DNA of 64,000 nucleotides, from NCBI GenBank assembly GCA_963803295.1, contig CAWDMC010000011.1, positions 186,001-250,000 on the forward strand, written 5' to 3'. Within the stretch, counting starts at the first letter, position 1. The number at the start of each line of letters is the position of its first letter. A program made the position numbers and the translations under genes. Below the pieces are notes generated by a model, which saw nothing but the letters and a program-made list of their open reading frames with translations, did not search any database and had not been told where the DNA came from. Origin of the DNA: CAWDMC01 sp963803295. Lineage in GTDB: Bacteria; Acidobacteriota; Terriglobia; UBA7540. Below are positions 1-8,873 of this stretch, piece by piece.

Positions 1-419
1 TCTGGACAAACAAGAAGGAGGAAGGCGGCCGCGAGATCAAGCGCGCTGTGGATCTTTCTACTTTGCCGCTCTACGTGCGCGCCGGTGCGATCATTCCCAT
101 GGGGCCGGTGAAGCAGTACACCGACGAGAAGGTACCGGCTGTGCTGAGTCTGATCGTATATCCAGGAGCAGACGCCAGCTTCGTACTCTACGAAGATGAC
201 GGTGAGACGTTCAATTTTCTCAAGGGCCAGGACATGAAGGTGCGGATCGAGTGGGACGATGCTCGCCGACGGCTGAGCCTCCGCCTCAAACCCGGATCGA
301 AGATGCTTCAACTCCTTGAGCGCAAGATCGAGGTTCGAATTCCGCCGGAGACTGAGCCGATCTATGATATTCGATGGCAAACCGGCCACAGCACAGTTCT
401 AAGGAGAATTGCAGACTAA
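1..419 (+). CDS. GH31 alpha-glycosidase, C-terminal fragment
   Basis: This is the end of a glycoside hydrolase whose start lies before the window; the frame is open from base 3. The visible part runs through the strand typical of GH31 enzymes after the catalytic barrel (TLPLYVRAGAIIPMGPVKQY) into a DUF5110-like beta-sandwich (SFVLYEDDGETFNF). In the family these modules follow the (beta/alpha)8 domain of alpha-xylosidases and alpha-glucosidases. The catalytic Asp residues are outside the window, so substrate cannot be read. An alpha-xylosidase-like enzyme is my best guess from the 'GPVKQY' wording. No downstream operon partner is visible: the next 120 bases are non-coding and lead into REP repeats. 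Confidence 0.75.
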   Translation, partial: WTNKKEEGGREIKRAVDLSTLPLYVRAGAIIPMGPVKQYTDEKVPAVLSLIVYPGADASFVLYEDDGETFNFLKGQDMKVRIEWDDARRRLSLRLKPGSKMLQLLERKIEVRIPPETEPIYDIRWQTGHSTVLRRIAD

Positions 420-542
420 ACCTCGTGCGCCCAGCAGGGACTCTTTGACCGAAAGCCAGGCTCTCTCGTAGGGACTCATATCACGGCTCGGTCGTGGCCT
501 GCTCAGCGCGATACGAGCCGCTCTTGCGCACCAGGGGTGAGC

Positions 543-638
543 GAGTAGCGCGGACCTGTTCTGTAGGTCCGCGGTTCGTCCCCAATGACCGCAAAAAGCC
601 GCAGACCTCGGGAACAGGTCCGCGCCGCGCTTGCTCCC
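543..638. repeat. Inverted pair of REP elements (family A)
   Basis: Two hairpin repeats face each other between the GH31 gene and vapC. The first (543-579) reads GAGTAGCGCGGACC, loop, GGTCCGCGGTT. The second (594-638) is in the opposite orientation, starting AAAAAGCCGCAGACC and ending AGGTCCGCGCCGCGC. The shoulders (GTAGCGC on one side, GCCGC followed or preceded by a T/A run on the other) match the REPs at 8488, 8557, 26783 and 27412. A convergent pair like this is the usual BIME layout of REPs. Confidence 0.7.
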
Positions 639-678
639 GATTTTCGAACTACGTGTCTCCGCTTTCGATCCTTGTGAG

Positions 679-1056
679 TCAGCCGGCAATGGAAAAGAAA
701 GGGCAATCCTTCATGGGATAATGTTTGCGGTTATGCGTCCACAGGGCAAGTTTGTGAATCGAAGCGGTAGCGGCAATCAAGGCGTCGCCCAGTTCGACAG
801 CGTGGCTTTTAGCGAACTGACGCAGGTAGTCCCCGGCGCGCCGGCCGATGTCATCGCCGATGGGAATGCAAGTCATCGCACGGAACAGAGCCTCGAGGGC
901 CTTGTATTCCTGAGGCCGGGCTCCGTGCCACATCTCCGCCACAGTCACCGGTGAGCAGGCAATGACCGCATCGCTTGCACTCAATTCCGTCCATCGCTCC
1001 AGCAGGCGCGCATCACGCCCCCGCGCCACATCAATGAGAATGTCCGAATCAATCAG
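679..1056 (-). CDS. vapC: VapC-type PIN-domain toxin
   Basis: A PIN-domain ribonuclease of about 125 residues. The protein begins IDSDILIDVARG, giving the first metal-binding Asp. Later come the PIN Glu (TVAEMWHGA) and the Asp cluster (ELGDALIAATA, then LWTHNRKHY). The first acidic motif lies upstream of the only GTG (base 1029), so translation must begin further upstream. The frame is closed by TAA at 1065-1063, leaving no ATG; a CTG at 1056-1054 overlaps the antitoxin TGA as CTGA, the usual coupling geometry with a rare start. ATT at 1059 is the alternative. The partner antitoxin lies directly upstream. Family knowledge: VapC toxins cleave tRNA or rRNA and are held inactive by VapB. Confidence 0.8.
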   Translation of the reverse strand: MIDSDILIDVARGRDARLLERWTELSASDAVIACSPVTVAEMWHGARPQEYKALEALFRAMTCIPIGDDIGRRAGDYLRQFAKSHAVELGDALIAATASIHKLALWTHNRKHYPMKDCPFFSIAG

Positions 1057-1316
1057 AATGGCTTACAACGCACCCTCTTCAGCCGCGATCCCTTCCGCAG
1101 CCCGCGCAGATAGGTTTCGGGGTCCGAAAGGTCGGTTCGGTCCTTCCATATTCCGGCGAAAGCCCGCATGGCTTGCTGGCGATCGGCAAGTCTGGACGAG
1201 TATTTCTCACGAACCGCCTGCCGAACGAGATCGGAGATGGAGGTTCCAGCCTGCTGCGAGCGAATGCGGAGCGTCCCCCAAAGCTCATCGTCCAAGTAAA
1301 GTTGAGTTCGTCTCAT
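1053..1316 (-). CDS. vapB: VapB-type ribbon-helix-helix antitoxin
   Basis: An 87-residue protein with an N-terminal ribbon-helix-helix motif: MRRTQLYLDDELW forms the strand and first helix, then TSISDLVRQAVREKY the second helix. The C-terminal half (ADRQQAMRAFAGIW and on) would bind and inhibit the PIN toxin encoded next, whose start overlaps this stop codon. The ATG at 1316 lies two bases from a perfect 13-base palindrome covering a TATACT box, so the pair is probably autorepressed and may be made from a nearly leaderless transcript. Antitoxin-first order and the overlap are standard for VapBC operons. Confidence 0.8.
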   Translation of the reverse strand: MRRTQLYLDDELWGTLRIRSQQAGTSISDLVRQAVREKYSSRLADRQQAMRAFAGIWKDRTDLSDPETYLRGLRKGSRLKRVRCKPF

Positions 1317-1318
1317 GG

Positions 1319-1331
1319 TGTATAGTATACA
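1319..1331 (-). promoter_or_regulatory. vapBC operator palindrome with embedded -10 box
   Basis: The sequence TGTATAGTATACA is a perfect palindrome around a single central base and lies two bases before the antitoxin ATG. Read on the minus strand it contains TATACT six bases before the start codon, which would place transcription initiation at or next to the ATG. RHH antitoxins bind such palindromes. Operator function is inferred from position and symmetry. Confidence 0.55.
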
Positions 1332-1507
1332 TCATGCTAAAGGTTCATTGACGATTCTTGGAGGTTCACGATGCCGCGCTGCGCCGGTTCCCTGCAAGTG
1401 TTCTACCCGATCGCGGCCTCGACGTCACCGAGGCGCTCCCACCCCGCAAGCAACCATGAGCGAGACGGCGGCGCTTTCGATCAACAAGCAAACCGATGGA
1501 GAAAGAG

Positions 1508-1933
1508 ATGAGCGCTCCCAGCAACATTAAAGTTCTGTTCGTGGCCGGCTTTGGCCCGATCGTGCAAGAGCACAAAGCCAGCAGACATTTCTACGAACGC
1601 ACTCTGGGTTTGGCATTTGAGGAGGCCGAAGGCGGGTATCTGCACACCGGAAAGATAGAAGGCGTCAAACATTTTGCCCTGTGGCCGCTCTCCCAGGCCG
1701 CGCAGTCTTGTTTCGGAAGGCCCACCTGGCCTGGCGAGGTCCCGACCCCACAGGGATGGCTTGAATTCGACGTGGAAGACCTCGAAGCAGCTACCGAAGA
1801 ATTGAAGAAGCAAGGCTACAAGCTTCTGGTCGGCGCTCGTAGAGAACCCTGGGGCCAGATCGTCACCCGGCTTCTTTCTCCAGAGGGTCTGTTGGTAGGA
1901 GTTACGTACACTCCGTCGATGCGGAGTAAGTAG
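1508..1933 (+). CDS. VOC (glyoxalase/bleomycin-resistance) family protein
   Basis: A 141-residue single-domain VOC protein. The first beta-alpha-beta module is visible as RHFYERTLGLAFEE, the second as WLEFDVEDLEAATEELKKQG followed by LLSPEGLLVGVTYTP. Such proteins form metal-binding or binding-only dimers in glyoxalases, dioxygenases and resistance proteins; the substrate is not readable here. I chose the ATG at 1508 because GGAGAAAGAG precedes it at proper spacing; ATG 1496 lacks such a site. The gene converges on the broken end of the first SBBP pseudogene, and the junction may reflect the event that truncated that gene. Confidence 0.7.
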   Translation: MSAPSNIKVLFVAGFGPIVQEHKASRHFYERTLGLAFEEAEGGYLHTGKIEGVKHFALWPLSQAAQSCFGRPTWPGEVPTPQGWLEFDVEDLEAATEELKKQGYKLLVGARREPWGQIVTRLLSPEGLLVGVTYTPSMRSK

Positions 1934-2712
1934 GGAAACCGTGGCTTCCCTCTCGTGCGCGGGCGGGGCGGGGGAAATGCGACGGGCGACGATCGGAAGA
2001 AAGTGCCGGCAGAGCCTGTGAGATAGACGTTGCCTGAAGGGTCAACTGCGATGCGGGAGCCACCCGGGAAGTAGGTAGAGTAAGCGAGGGCCGAACCGGA
2101 CACGCTGAGCTTGCTAACAAGTGTGCTGGGACAGTCGTTATCGTAGTAGGAACTGGCAGAACAAGTCTGGAAGGCGCCTTGGGGTAACTGGGAAAGTGAT
2201 GGAGTCAGTCCCGCCTGTCACAACGGCGTCGCCCGAGGCATCGACCGCGATGCCGGCGCCGTAGGCACCATCGCTTCCGCCCAGGTAGGTGGAGTAGACG
2301 AGCGCCGAGCCGACGGGATTCAGCTTGGTGACGAAGGCGCCGCAGCAGGTGGTCTGAAAGGCGCCCGCGGTAATTGGGAAGTCGGAGGAACCGGTACTGC
2401 CTGTGACGTACGCGTTTCCCCAACGATCGACCGCTACGCTACCAGCACTGTCGCCGTCACTTCCGCCCAGGTAGGTGGAGTAGACAAGCACGGGATCAAT
2501 CACCAGGGGCCTGCTGCGGTCGTAAGGACCGACTTCGAACCGGATGTGGTTCTCACTCTCAAGACGGTAGCGGCCTTCGACGAGTGACGAGTTACGAGTG
2601 ATAAGTGACGAGCCTGCGACCGAAGACAGGCCCGGTTGATAGACCACAGGTTTATGGAAGATGACTTCGCCACCTTCGGTGCCCACCACCAGATCGCCAT
2701 TTCCGTCAACAT

Positions 2713-2764
2713 GTAGGGGCGCCGCTTGCGGTGCCCTTTCGGGCAGGGCAAGCCCCGCCCCTAC
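2713..2764. repeat. GTAGGGGC palindromic repeat in SBBP copy 1
   Basis: A double-hairpin repeat bounded by GTAGGGGC and GCCCCTAC, with internal arms GGGGCGCCGC and GCGGTGCCC. The same element occurs at the equivalent position in the other two SBBP copies (8146, 12058), and a decayed one lies in the winged-helix gene at 53314. It is inside coding sequence. Confidence 0.7.
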
Positions 2765-3138
2765 GTCCAGCGCGATCGGGCGCGGATCGGCGCCCGGCTA
2801 GACGACAAAGTCGTATTCCAGTTGTCGCTGGTTGCCGTAATACACCAGGTCCACGCCCGGATAGACGTTGGCATATTTCACCTTGGCGTAATTCGCTACG
2901 TTGGTGCGCCATTTCTTGGGATCGTTGCCAATAAAGTAGTTCGACTTTCCTGGCAGCTCCTCTAGTCCGCTGACTTTTGCATGGGGGTTGGACCCGACTA
3001 CTTGCATGCGCAGCGCGGCTGCGGCTCGGGATTCGAGATCCGACGTTCGGGCCTCGTCCCGTAATCCTGGTAGCTCAGACCCGGCCTTTGGGTTTGCGGT
3101 TCTTGAATTGATTTCTACGGGTGATCGCAACAACCCCG

Positions 3139-3168
3139 GAAAAGCCGCAGACCTAAAAGCGAGGTCTG
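3139..3168. repeat. REP family A, cut by the IS110 element
   Basis: The left shoulder and stem GAAAAGCCGCAGACC, loop and GAGGTCTG are intact, but the right shoulder CGCTACCC found in the paralogous copies (8557-8594, 12457-12494) is replaced by the IS left end (ATTCCATAACG). This places the insertion exactly at the right base of the REP stem. Confidence 0.75.
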
Positions 3169-3173
3169 ATTCC

Positions 3174-3188
3174 ATAACGTCGTCGGCT
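3174..3188 (+). repeat. IS left subterminal inverted repeat
   Basis: ATAACGTCGTCGGCT, matching the right copy at 4619-4633 base for base in reverse complement. It lies five bases inside the element's left boundary. Confidence 0.85.
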
Positions 3189-3247
3189 CCTTAGAACCGG
3201 TAAACTTGGTCTGCTGTCCGACCAAGGCTGCCGGGAAAGGAGCCGAC

Positions 3248-4267
3248 ATGTCAATTATCGGATGTGATTTGCATTCCCGCTACCAGGTTGTTGCGATGGT
3301 AGACACGGACGACGGCGAGGTAGCAACGCGCCGCTTGGAACATGAGAACGGAGAAGCGAGGACATTTTATGCAGGGCTGGCCAAGGGGTCGCGGGTGGGG
3401 ATCGAGGCGACGGGCTACACCCAGTGGTTCGAGCGCTTGCTGGCGGAACTGGGGCACGAGTTATGGGTGGGGGATCCGGCCGCGATCCGGGCCCGAGCGG
3501 TGCGCCGGCAGAAGACCGACACCCGTGATGCCGAACACCTGTTGGACCTGTTGGTAAGCCGCCGTTTCCCGCGCGTCTGGGTGCCCAGCGTGGAACAGCG
3601 GGATTTGCGGCAACTGCTGAAGCATCGCGACAAGCTGGTGCGGATGCGGACGGCGCTGAAGAACCAGCTGCACTTTCTGGCTATGAGCCAGGGGGTGTGC
3701 CGCAAGCAAAAGCTGTGGAGCGCACGCGGTCGAGCCGAGTTGGAAGGGCTGAGCCTAGGAGCGTGGGCTAGTCGGCGGCGGGAAGAACTGCTGAAGATGC
3801 TGGACCAGCTCAATCCCTGCATCGACGAGCTTAACGAGGCGGTGCAGGCGGAGGCCGAGCGCTGCCCGGAGGCGGTGCAGTTGATGGAGCAGCCGGGGGT
3901 GGGGCCGATAACGGCTCTGGCCTTTGTGCTGACCGTCGGTCCGGTGGAACGTTTCCCCCACAGCCGCGCTCTGGTCAGTTACCTGGGACTCAACCCACGT
4001 GAGGATTCCAGCGGGGGTCACCAACGGCTGGGTCACATCAGCAAGCAAGGCAACCAGATGTTGCGCTGGCTGCTGGTGGAAGCCGGCCAGAGGGCGTCTC
4101 TGCTGGACGAGGAACTGAGGCGTAAGTATAAACGGTTGGCTTTCCGGCGGGGCAGAAACGTGGCCAAGGTGGCCATGGCTCGTCAGCTGGCAGTGCGCTT
4201 GTATTGGAAGCTGCGCCAGGCGAGATCTGCCCAACCAGCGGTTCGCATGCCTGGTAGCCCGAGGTAG
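3248..4267 (+). CDS. IS110/IS1111-family DEDD transposase
   Basis: A 339-residue recombinase. The N-terminal RuvC-like DEDD domain shows Asp7 (SIIGCDLHS), Glu53 (GIEATG), Asp91 and Asp94 (KTDTRDAEHL). A coiled-coil linker (about 115-200) follows, and the C-terminal Transposase_20 domain holds the helix-hairpin-helix EQPGVGPITA and the serine motif REDSSGGHQRLGHISKQGN. Family knowledge: these enzymes use a structured 'bridge' RNA from the IS non-coding end to pair target and donor DNA. The start at 3248 has AAAGGAG five bases upstream. The reading frame is intact with all key residues present, so the protein looks functional. Confidence 0.9.
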   Translation: MSIIGCDLHSRYQVVAMVDTDDGEVATRRLEHENGEARTFYAGLAKGSRVGIEATGYTQWFERLLAELGHELWVGDPAAIRARAVRRQKTDTRDAEHLLDLLVSRRFPRVWVPSVEQRDLRQLLKHRDKLVRMRTALKNQLHFLAMSQGVCRKQKLWSARGRAELEGLSLGAWASRRREELLKMLDQLNPCIDELNEAVQAEAERCPEAVQLMEQPGVGPITALAFVLTVGPVERFPHSRALVSYLGLNPREDSSGGHQRLGHISKQGNQMLRWLLVEAGQRASLLDEELRRKYKRLAFRRGRNVAKVAMARQLAVRLYWKLRQARSAQPAVRMPGSPR

Positions 4268-4636
4268 CGCATGGTGGGCGGTTCGCCACCGCAAGTCTGA
4301 TTGGGCGCCAAGCCTCCCTGCACAGGCGGGGAGATCGAATAGAGAATCATGGTGGGGTGAAAACTTCACCGAATAGATGGCTGGTGGAACAGTCCACCGC
4401 AGGATTCGAGAGGCGAGCCTTGGTCGGGACAAGCCTTAAAGATTCTTCCAGGACGAAGCATCGCTGTACAGCGCTCCGCTTCGTCCCTCTTCTAGGGTGG
4501 GCGTGCCGGAGTCGGGGTCAAGGGTCTGCGATGAACGGTCCGACCAAAAGCGTCGGACCGCCCTTGACCCCGCCTCCGTCACGCGGGGGTGGGAGTGTTG
4601 CTAAATTCTGCTTGACAAAGCCGACGACGTTATAGA
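4268..4636 (+). ncRNA. Candidate bridge RNA region (IS right end)
   Basis: The 369 bases after the transposase stop are rich in hairpins: GGTGGGCGG/CCGCAAG region, CCTCCCTGCACAGGCGGGGAG, GGTGAAAACTTCACC, GGTGGAACAGTCCACC, GACGAAGC...GCTTCGTC, and a long stem pairing GGGGTCAAGGG with CCCTTGACCCC that encloses GGTCCGACC/GGTCGGACC-like arms. In the IS1111 group the bridge RNA comes from the right end, which fits. RNA boundaries and the target- and donor-binding loops cannot be set by eye. Confidence 0.5.
4619..4633 (-). repeat. IS right subterminal inverted repeat
   Basis: AGCCGACGACGTTAT, the exact reverse complement of the left repeat at 3174-3188. The same sequence occurs at 54824-54838 in a solo remnant. 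Confidence 0.85.
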
Positions 4637-4832
4637 TGGCTTCTTCAAGGCCAGCACCGCCTCGCTCCCGGTGAGGAACAGGCTGTACCCGCTGCCCCGC
4701 GACAGGAACTTTACCTGCGGATCGGTTTGTCCCTGATTGGCCTCAAAACTTAGCGGCAACTTGCCGTAGCTTTCCTGCAGCCGGGGCTGCGCGGCTTGCG
4801 GTGCACGCCCTGTTACCGAATCATCCACAACC

Positions 4833-4865
4833 GCCGCGGACCTCAACAACGGGTCCGCGCTACCC
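4833..4865. repeat. REP family A inside SBBP copy 1 (N-terminal site)
   Basis: GCCGCGGACC, loop, GGGTCCGCGCTACCC. It lies in the coding region just after the N-terminal anchor and is present at the same place in copies 2 (8841) and 3 (12741). Confidence 0.65.
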
Positions 4866-7800
4866 GCTTTGCCTGCGGGCACTCGCAGCGGCGTTTCAAT
4901 GATCAGAATGGAAATGAAGACGAAACATGCGGCGATCGCGGTCCCCCCTAGGATCATGCGATGCCGGATAGGAATTAACCCTTGCTTATTCATGATCAAC
5001 CTCCAGAAATGTCGGAGCTGGATGGGGCGCGGAGCTTGAAGGTGGTCGGTGGGTCGCCAGTGGACCGGCGCTGGCGTAGCGCTCCCTCACGTTTTCCGTT
5101 GCTGCTATTAACTGCATACCGATTGCGTTACGGCCCGACGGTGCCTATGCCGCGCAAGGGTATTTGGACGCTGGCCGCCCCTTGGCGAACCACAAAGTAC
5201 CCCGTCTTCGTCCCGCTCGCCAAGGGTTTGAAAAACACGCTCACTTGACAGCTGGCTTTGGGCGCCAGACTCGGTTCCGCAGTGCGATTGCTTGTGGAAG
5301 TGCGCCAATTCGTTCCCTGGATGGCGAAGAACCAAAAGGACAAAGGAGTTTCGCCGCCACCGTGCCGGTGTTGGTCAGCGTCACCGTCTGCGGGCTGCTG
5401 CTAGCACCCACCACCAAGCTGCCGAAACTGAGCGAGGCCGGGGAGAGCGTCAAGCTGATGCTGCCAGTACCCTAGCCGCGCCGCTCAGCGCCAGCTTGTG
5501 GGGACTGCCCGGCGCGTTGTCACAAATGCTCACGGTGCCCGACCTTGTCCCTGCCGAGGTGGGAGTGAACCATACGGTCACCCTGCAGGAGGCGCCTGCG
5601 GCAAGGTGAAGGGCAATCGTTGCCCTGGTAAAGTCGCCGGAGCGAATGATACCAGCGAGCTTCAGCGTTGTACCGCCCGTGTTCTTCAGCGTTACTAAGT
5701 GGGCGGCGCTGGTGGTCCCGACCGCCTGAGCCGGAAAAGTAAAGCTCGCCGGCGTCAGGGTGACTGCTGGGGTGGTGCCGCCCGTGCCAGCCAGTAAGAG
5801 CTTGTGCGGACTGCCTGCCGCGTCGTCGTTAATAGTAAGGGCGCCGGACCTGGTCCCTGTGGACTTGGGTTTGAAAGTTACGTTGAGGGTGCATGAGGCG
5901 CCTGGGTTTACCTTGCTGCCGCAGTTGTTGGTCTGGGCAAAGTCGCCCGAGACGTAGCAATACTGGTGATCCTCAACGGTCCGCTGCCAGTGTTCTTCAG
6001 CGTCGCTGGCTGGGCGGGGCTGGTGGTGCCCACCGCCTGAGAGGCAAACGTCAAGCTCGCCGGTGTTAGGGTCACCGCCGGGGCGCCGCCGGTGCCGGTC
6101 AACAGGATCTTGTGTGGGCTGCCAGCAGCATCGTCCGTGATCGTGACGGCCCCGGTGCGCTTTCCCGCGGCCGTGGGTGTGAAAGTTACGCTGAGTGTGC
6201 AGAAGCCGCCCGGCCGGACGCTGTCCGGGCAGTCGTTGGTCTGAGCGAAGTCACCGCTAGCGACGATGCTGGTGATAGTCGAAAGGCCTGTCGCCAGTAT
6301 CCCATAGGCGCGCATTCTGCACTGGGCTCGTGGTTCCCACCGCCTGCGGGCGAAGGTCAAGCTCGACGGGGCCAGCGCAATACCGGGCGCATTGGTTGCG
6401 CTTATCTTCGCCACAAAGGCATCAGACAATTATAAGCGCCGGCCGTAAGTGGTCTGGAAGGCGCCCGGGGTGGTGGGGAAATCAGGGAACTGGTATAACC
6501 TGTGACATAGGCGTTGCCAGTGGCATCGATCGCTATGCGGTCGCCCAAGTCGATGCCACTTCCGCCTAGGTACGTGGAGTAGAGCAAGGCCGAGCCGGCG
6601 GCGTTCAGCTTGCTCACAAACGCCTCATAGGATCTCCCGTAGTAATTAGTCGCTTGGAAGGCGCCCGGCGTGACGGGGAAATCGATGGCGTCAGTCGTGC
6701 CTGCCACTACGGCGTTGCCCGAGGCATCGACCGCTATGCCGGAACTATAGCTCTTACAGATTCCACCGAGCGTGGCTGAGTAAACCAGCGCCGAGCCAAC
6801 GGGATTCAGCTTGGTAATGAACGCAACCGTGCTTTCAGCCCAGTAGTCGTAGTACCCGGCGCAACTGCGTCCTCCCGACCACTATTGACGGCGCCCGGAG
6901 TGATGGGGAAATCCGAGGACTCGGTCGAGCCGGTCACATAGGCGTTGCCCGAGCCATCGACTACTACGCCATAACCGCTGGTCCACCCGGCCCCGTTGTA
7001 TCGCGGACTTCCGCCCAGGTAGGTTGAGTAAACCAGGGCCGAGCCAGCCGAATTGAGCTTGGTTACAAACGCGATGGTGCATGCTAGGTAGGCAAATTCG
7101 TAATCGGAGCAATAATCGCCCCCAACGTAAGTCGTCCGAAAGGCGCTCGGAGTTACCGGGAAATTGGCGGACTCCGTGGTGCCTGTCACGTAGGCATCAC
7201 CCGAGGCATCGACTGCTATGCCCAAGGTGCCGTCGCCTTTACTTCCGCCCAGATAGGTCGAGTAGACCAAGGCTGAGCCGGAGACGTTTAGCTTGCTGAC
7301 AAACGCATCGCCGAGGCTGCTGCCGAAAAACAAGGCATCGCCGCCGCCGTAGCCGGTCTGGAATGCGCCCGGCGTCGCGGGGAAGTCGGGGGAGTGGGTG
7401 CCGCCGGTGATATAGGCGTTGCCCGACGCATCGACCGCTATGCCATTGCCGCGGTCTTCAGCCGCTTCCTCCCAGATAGGTCGAGTAAACTAAGGCTGAC
7501 CCGTCGGCGCTGAGCTTACTGACAAAGGCATCGTCAATGCAGAAGGAATAAGCGCAAGTGCCTCCGCCGAAAGTGGTCTGGAAGGTGCCCTGAGTGACGG
7601 GGAAGTCCGAGGACTCGGTAAGCCCGTCACGTAGGCATTGCCCGAGGCATCGACTGCTATACCTTCGCCGAAGTCAGGGCTGCTTCCGCCCAGGTAGGTG
7701 GAGTAAACCAAGGCCGAGCCGGCGGCGTTCAGCTTGGTGACAAAGGCATCCCCCCCGTACCCAACGGTGCAGCTACCGCAGGCGGTCTGGAAGGCGTCCG

Positions 7801-8145
7801 GGGTGGTGGGGAAATCAGAAGAACCGGCCGTGCCAGTAACATAGGCGTTGCCCGAGGCGTCGACCGCTATACCGTAGCCGGATTCGGACTCACTTCCGCC
7901 CAGGTAGGTGGAGTAGACCAGCACCGGGTCAATCACTAACAGCTTGCTGTGGTCGTAAGGACCGACTTCGAACCGGATGTGGTTCTCACGCTCAAGACGG
8001 TATCGGCCTTCGACTAGTGACGAGTGACGAGTGACAAGTGACGAGCCTGCGACCGAGGGCAGGCCGGGTTGATAGACGACAGGTTTGTGAAAGATGACTT
8101 CGCCGCCTTCGGTGGCCACTACCAGATCGCCATTCGCATCGATTC

Positions 8146-8197
8146 GTAGGGGCACCCCTTGTGGGTGCCCTGGGACGGGCACAAGGCCTGCCCCTAC
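8146..8197. repeat. GTAGGGGC palindromic repeat in SBBP copy 2
   Basis: GTAGGGGCACCCCTTGTGGG at one end and GCCTGCCCCTACG at the other; two nested hairpins. It is read through in frame in this gene. Confidence 0.7.
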
Positions 8198-8487
8198 GTT
8201 CAGTGCGATCTGGTTAGGGTCGGCGCCCGGCTGGACCACAAAATCGTATTCCAGTTGTCGCTGGTTGCCGTAATACACCAGGTCCACGCCCGGATAGACG
8301 TTGGCGTATTTCACCTTGGCGTAGTTCGCTACGTTGGTGCGCCACTTCTTGGGATCGTTGCCGACAAAATAGTTACTCTTGCCCGGCAACTCGTCGAGTC
8401 CATCGACTTTGGCCTGCGGGTTGGCGCCGACCAGTTTCATGCGCACCATGGCTGAGGTTCGCGATTCGGGGTTTGGGACCGGCTCCT

Positions 8488-8520
8488 GTAGCGCAGACCC
8501 CGGCTTTGGGTCTGCGGTTC
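8488..8520. repeat. REP family A inside SBBP copy 2 (third site)
   Basis: GTAGCGCAGACC, loop CCGGCTTT, GGGTCTGCGGTTC. The equivalent site in copy 1 has diverged (about 3071-3104) and in copy 3 has lost its left arm (about 12399-12420), so this copy shows the most complete element. Confidence 0.65.
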
Positions 8521-8556
8521 TTGAATTGATTTCTACGGGTGATCGCAACAACCCCG

Positions 8557-8594
8557 GAAAAGCCGCAGACCTAAAAGCGAGGTCTGCGCTACCC
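8557..8594. repeat. REP family A inside SBBP copy 2 (second site)
   Basis: GAAAAGCCGCAGACCT, loop AAAAGCG, AGGTCTGCGCTACCC: the full element with both shoulders. It is read in frame as coding sequence. Confidence 0.7.
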
Positions 8595-8840
8595 GGACGT
8601 GCCGTCCTGAAGAGCGGCGCTGCTGACTTCTGACTCCTGACCCCTGGCTTCTTCAAGGCCAGCACCGCCTCGCTCCCGGTGAGGAACAGGCTGTACCCGC
8701 TGCCCCGCGACAGGAACTTTACCTGCGGATCGGTTTGTCCCCGATTGATCTCAAAACTCAGCGGCAGCTTGCCGTAGGCCGTTGCCAGCCGGGGCTGCGC
8801 GGCTTGCGGTGCACGCCCTGTTACCGAATCATCCACAACC

Positions 8841-8873
8841 GCCGCGGACCTCAACAACAGGTCCGCGCTACCC
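8841..8873. repeat. REP family A inside SBBP copy 2 (N-terminal site)
   Basis: GCCGCGGACC, loop, AGGTCCGCGCTACCC, in frame and colinear with the copies at 4833 and 12741. Confidence 0.65.

Larger units (their letters stand above)
3169..4636 (+). mobile_element. IS110-family (IS1111-group) insertion sequence
   Basis: Boundaries come from comparison with the two uninterrupted paralogues: similarity stops after GAGGTCTG at 3168 and resumes at TGGCTTCTTC (4637). The element is about 1.47 kb. It has 15-base inverted repeats (ATAACGTCGTCGGCT) set five and three bases in from the ends, one transposase gene, a short left end (79 bases before the ATG) and a long structured right end (369 bases). Subterminal inverted repeats and a long non-coding right end are known marks of the IS1111 group. 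No target-site duplication is visible, as usual for IS110 elements. Confidence 0.85.
1960..4993 (-). pseudogene. SBBP-repeat protein copy 1, split by an IS110-family element
   Basis: First unit of a tandem triplication. Reading on the minus strand: an ATG at 4993 after GGAGGTTGATC, an N-terminal membrane anchor (about residues 14-34), the conserved module with LPLSFEANQGQTDPQVKFL, then interruption by the IS (3169-4636). The frame resumes at 3168 with PGVDLVYYGNQRQLEYDFVV, meets a stop, and continues in other frames with SBBP repeats such as VLVYSTYLGGSDGDSAGS. The gene ends near 1960, before the remaining propeller repeats and the Ig-like C-terminus present in copy 3. About 75 bases seen in the paralogues at the insertion site are missing here. 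It cannot make a full product. Confidence 0.85.
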
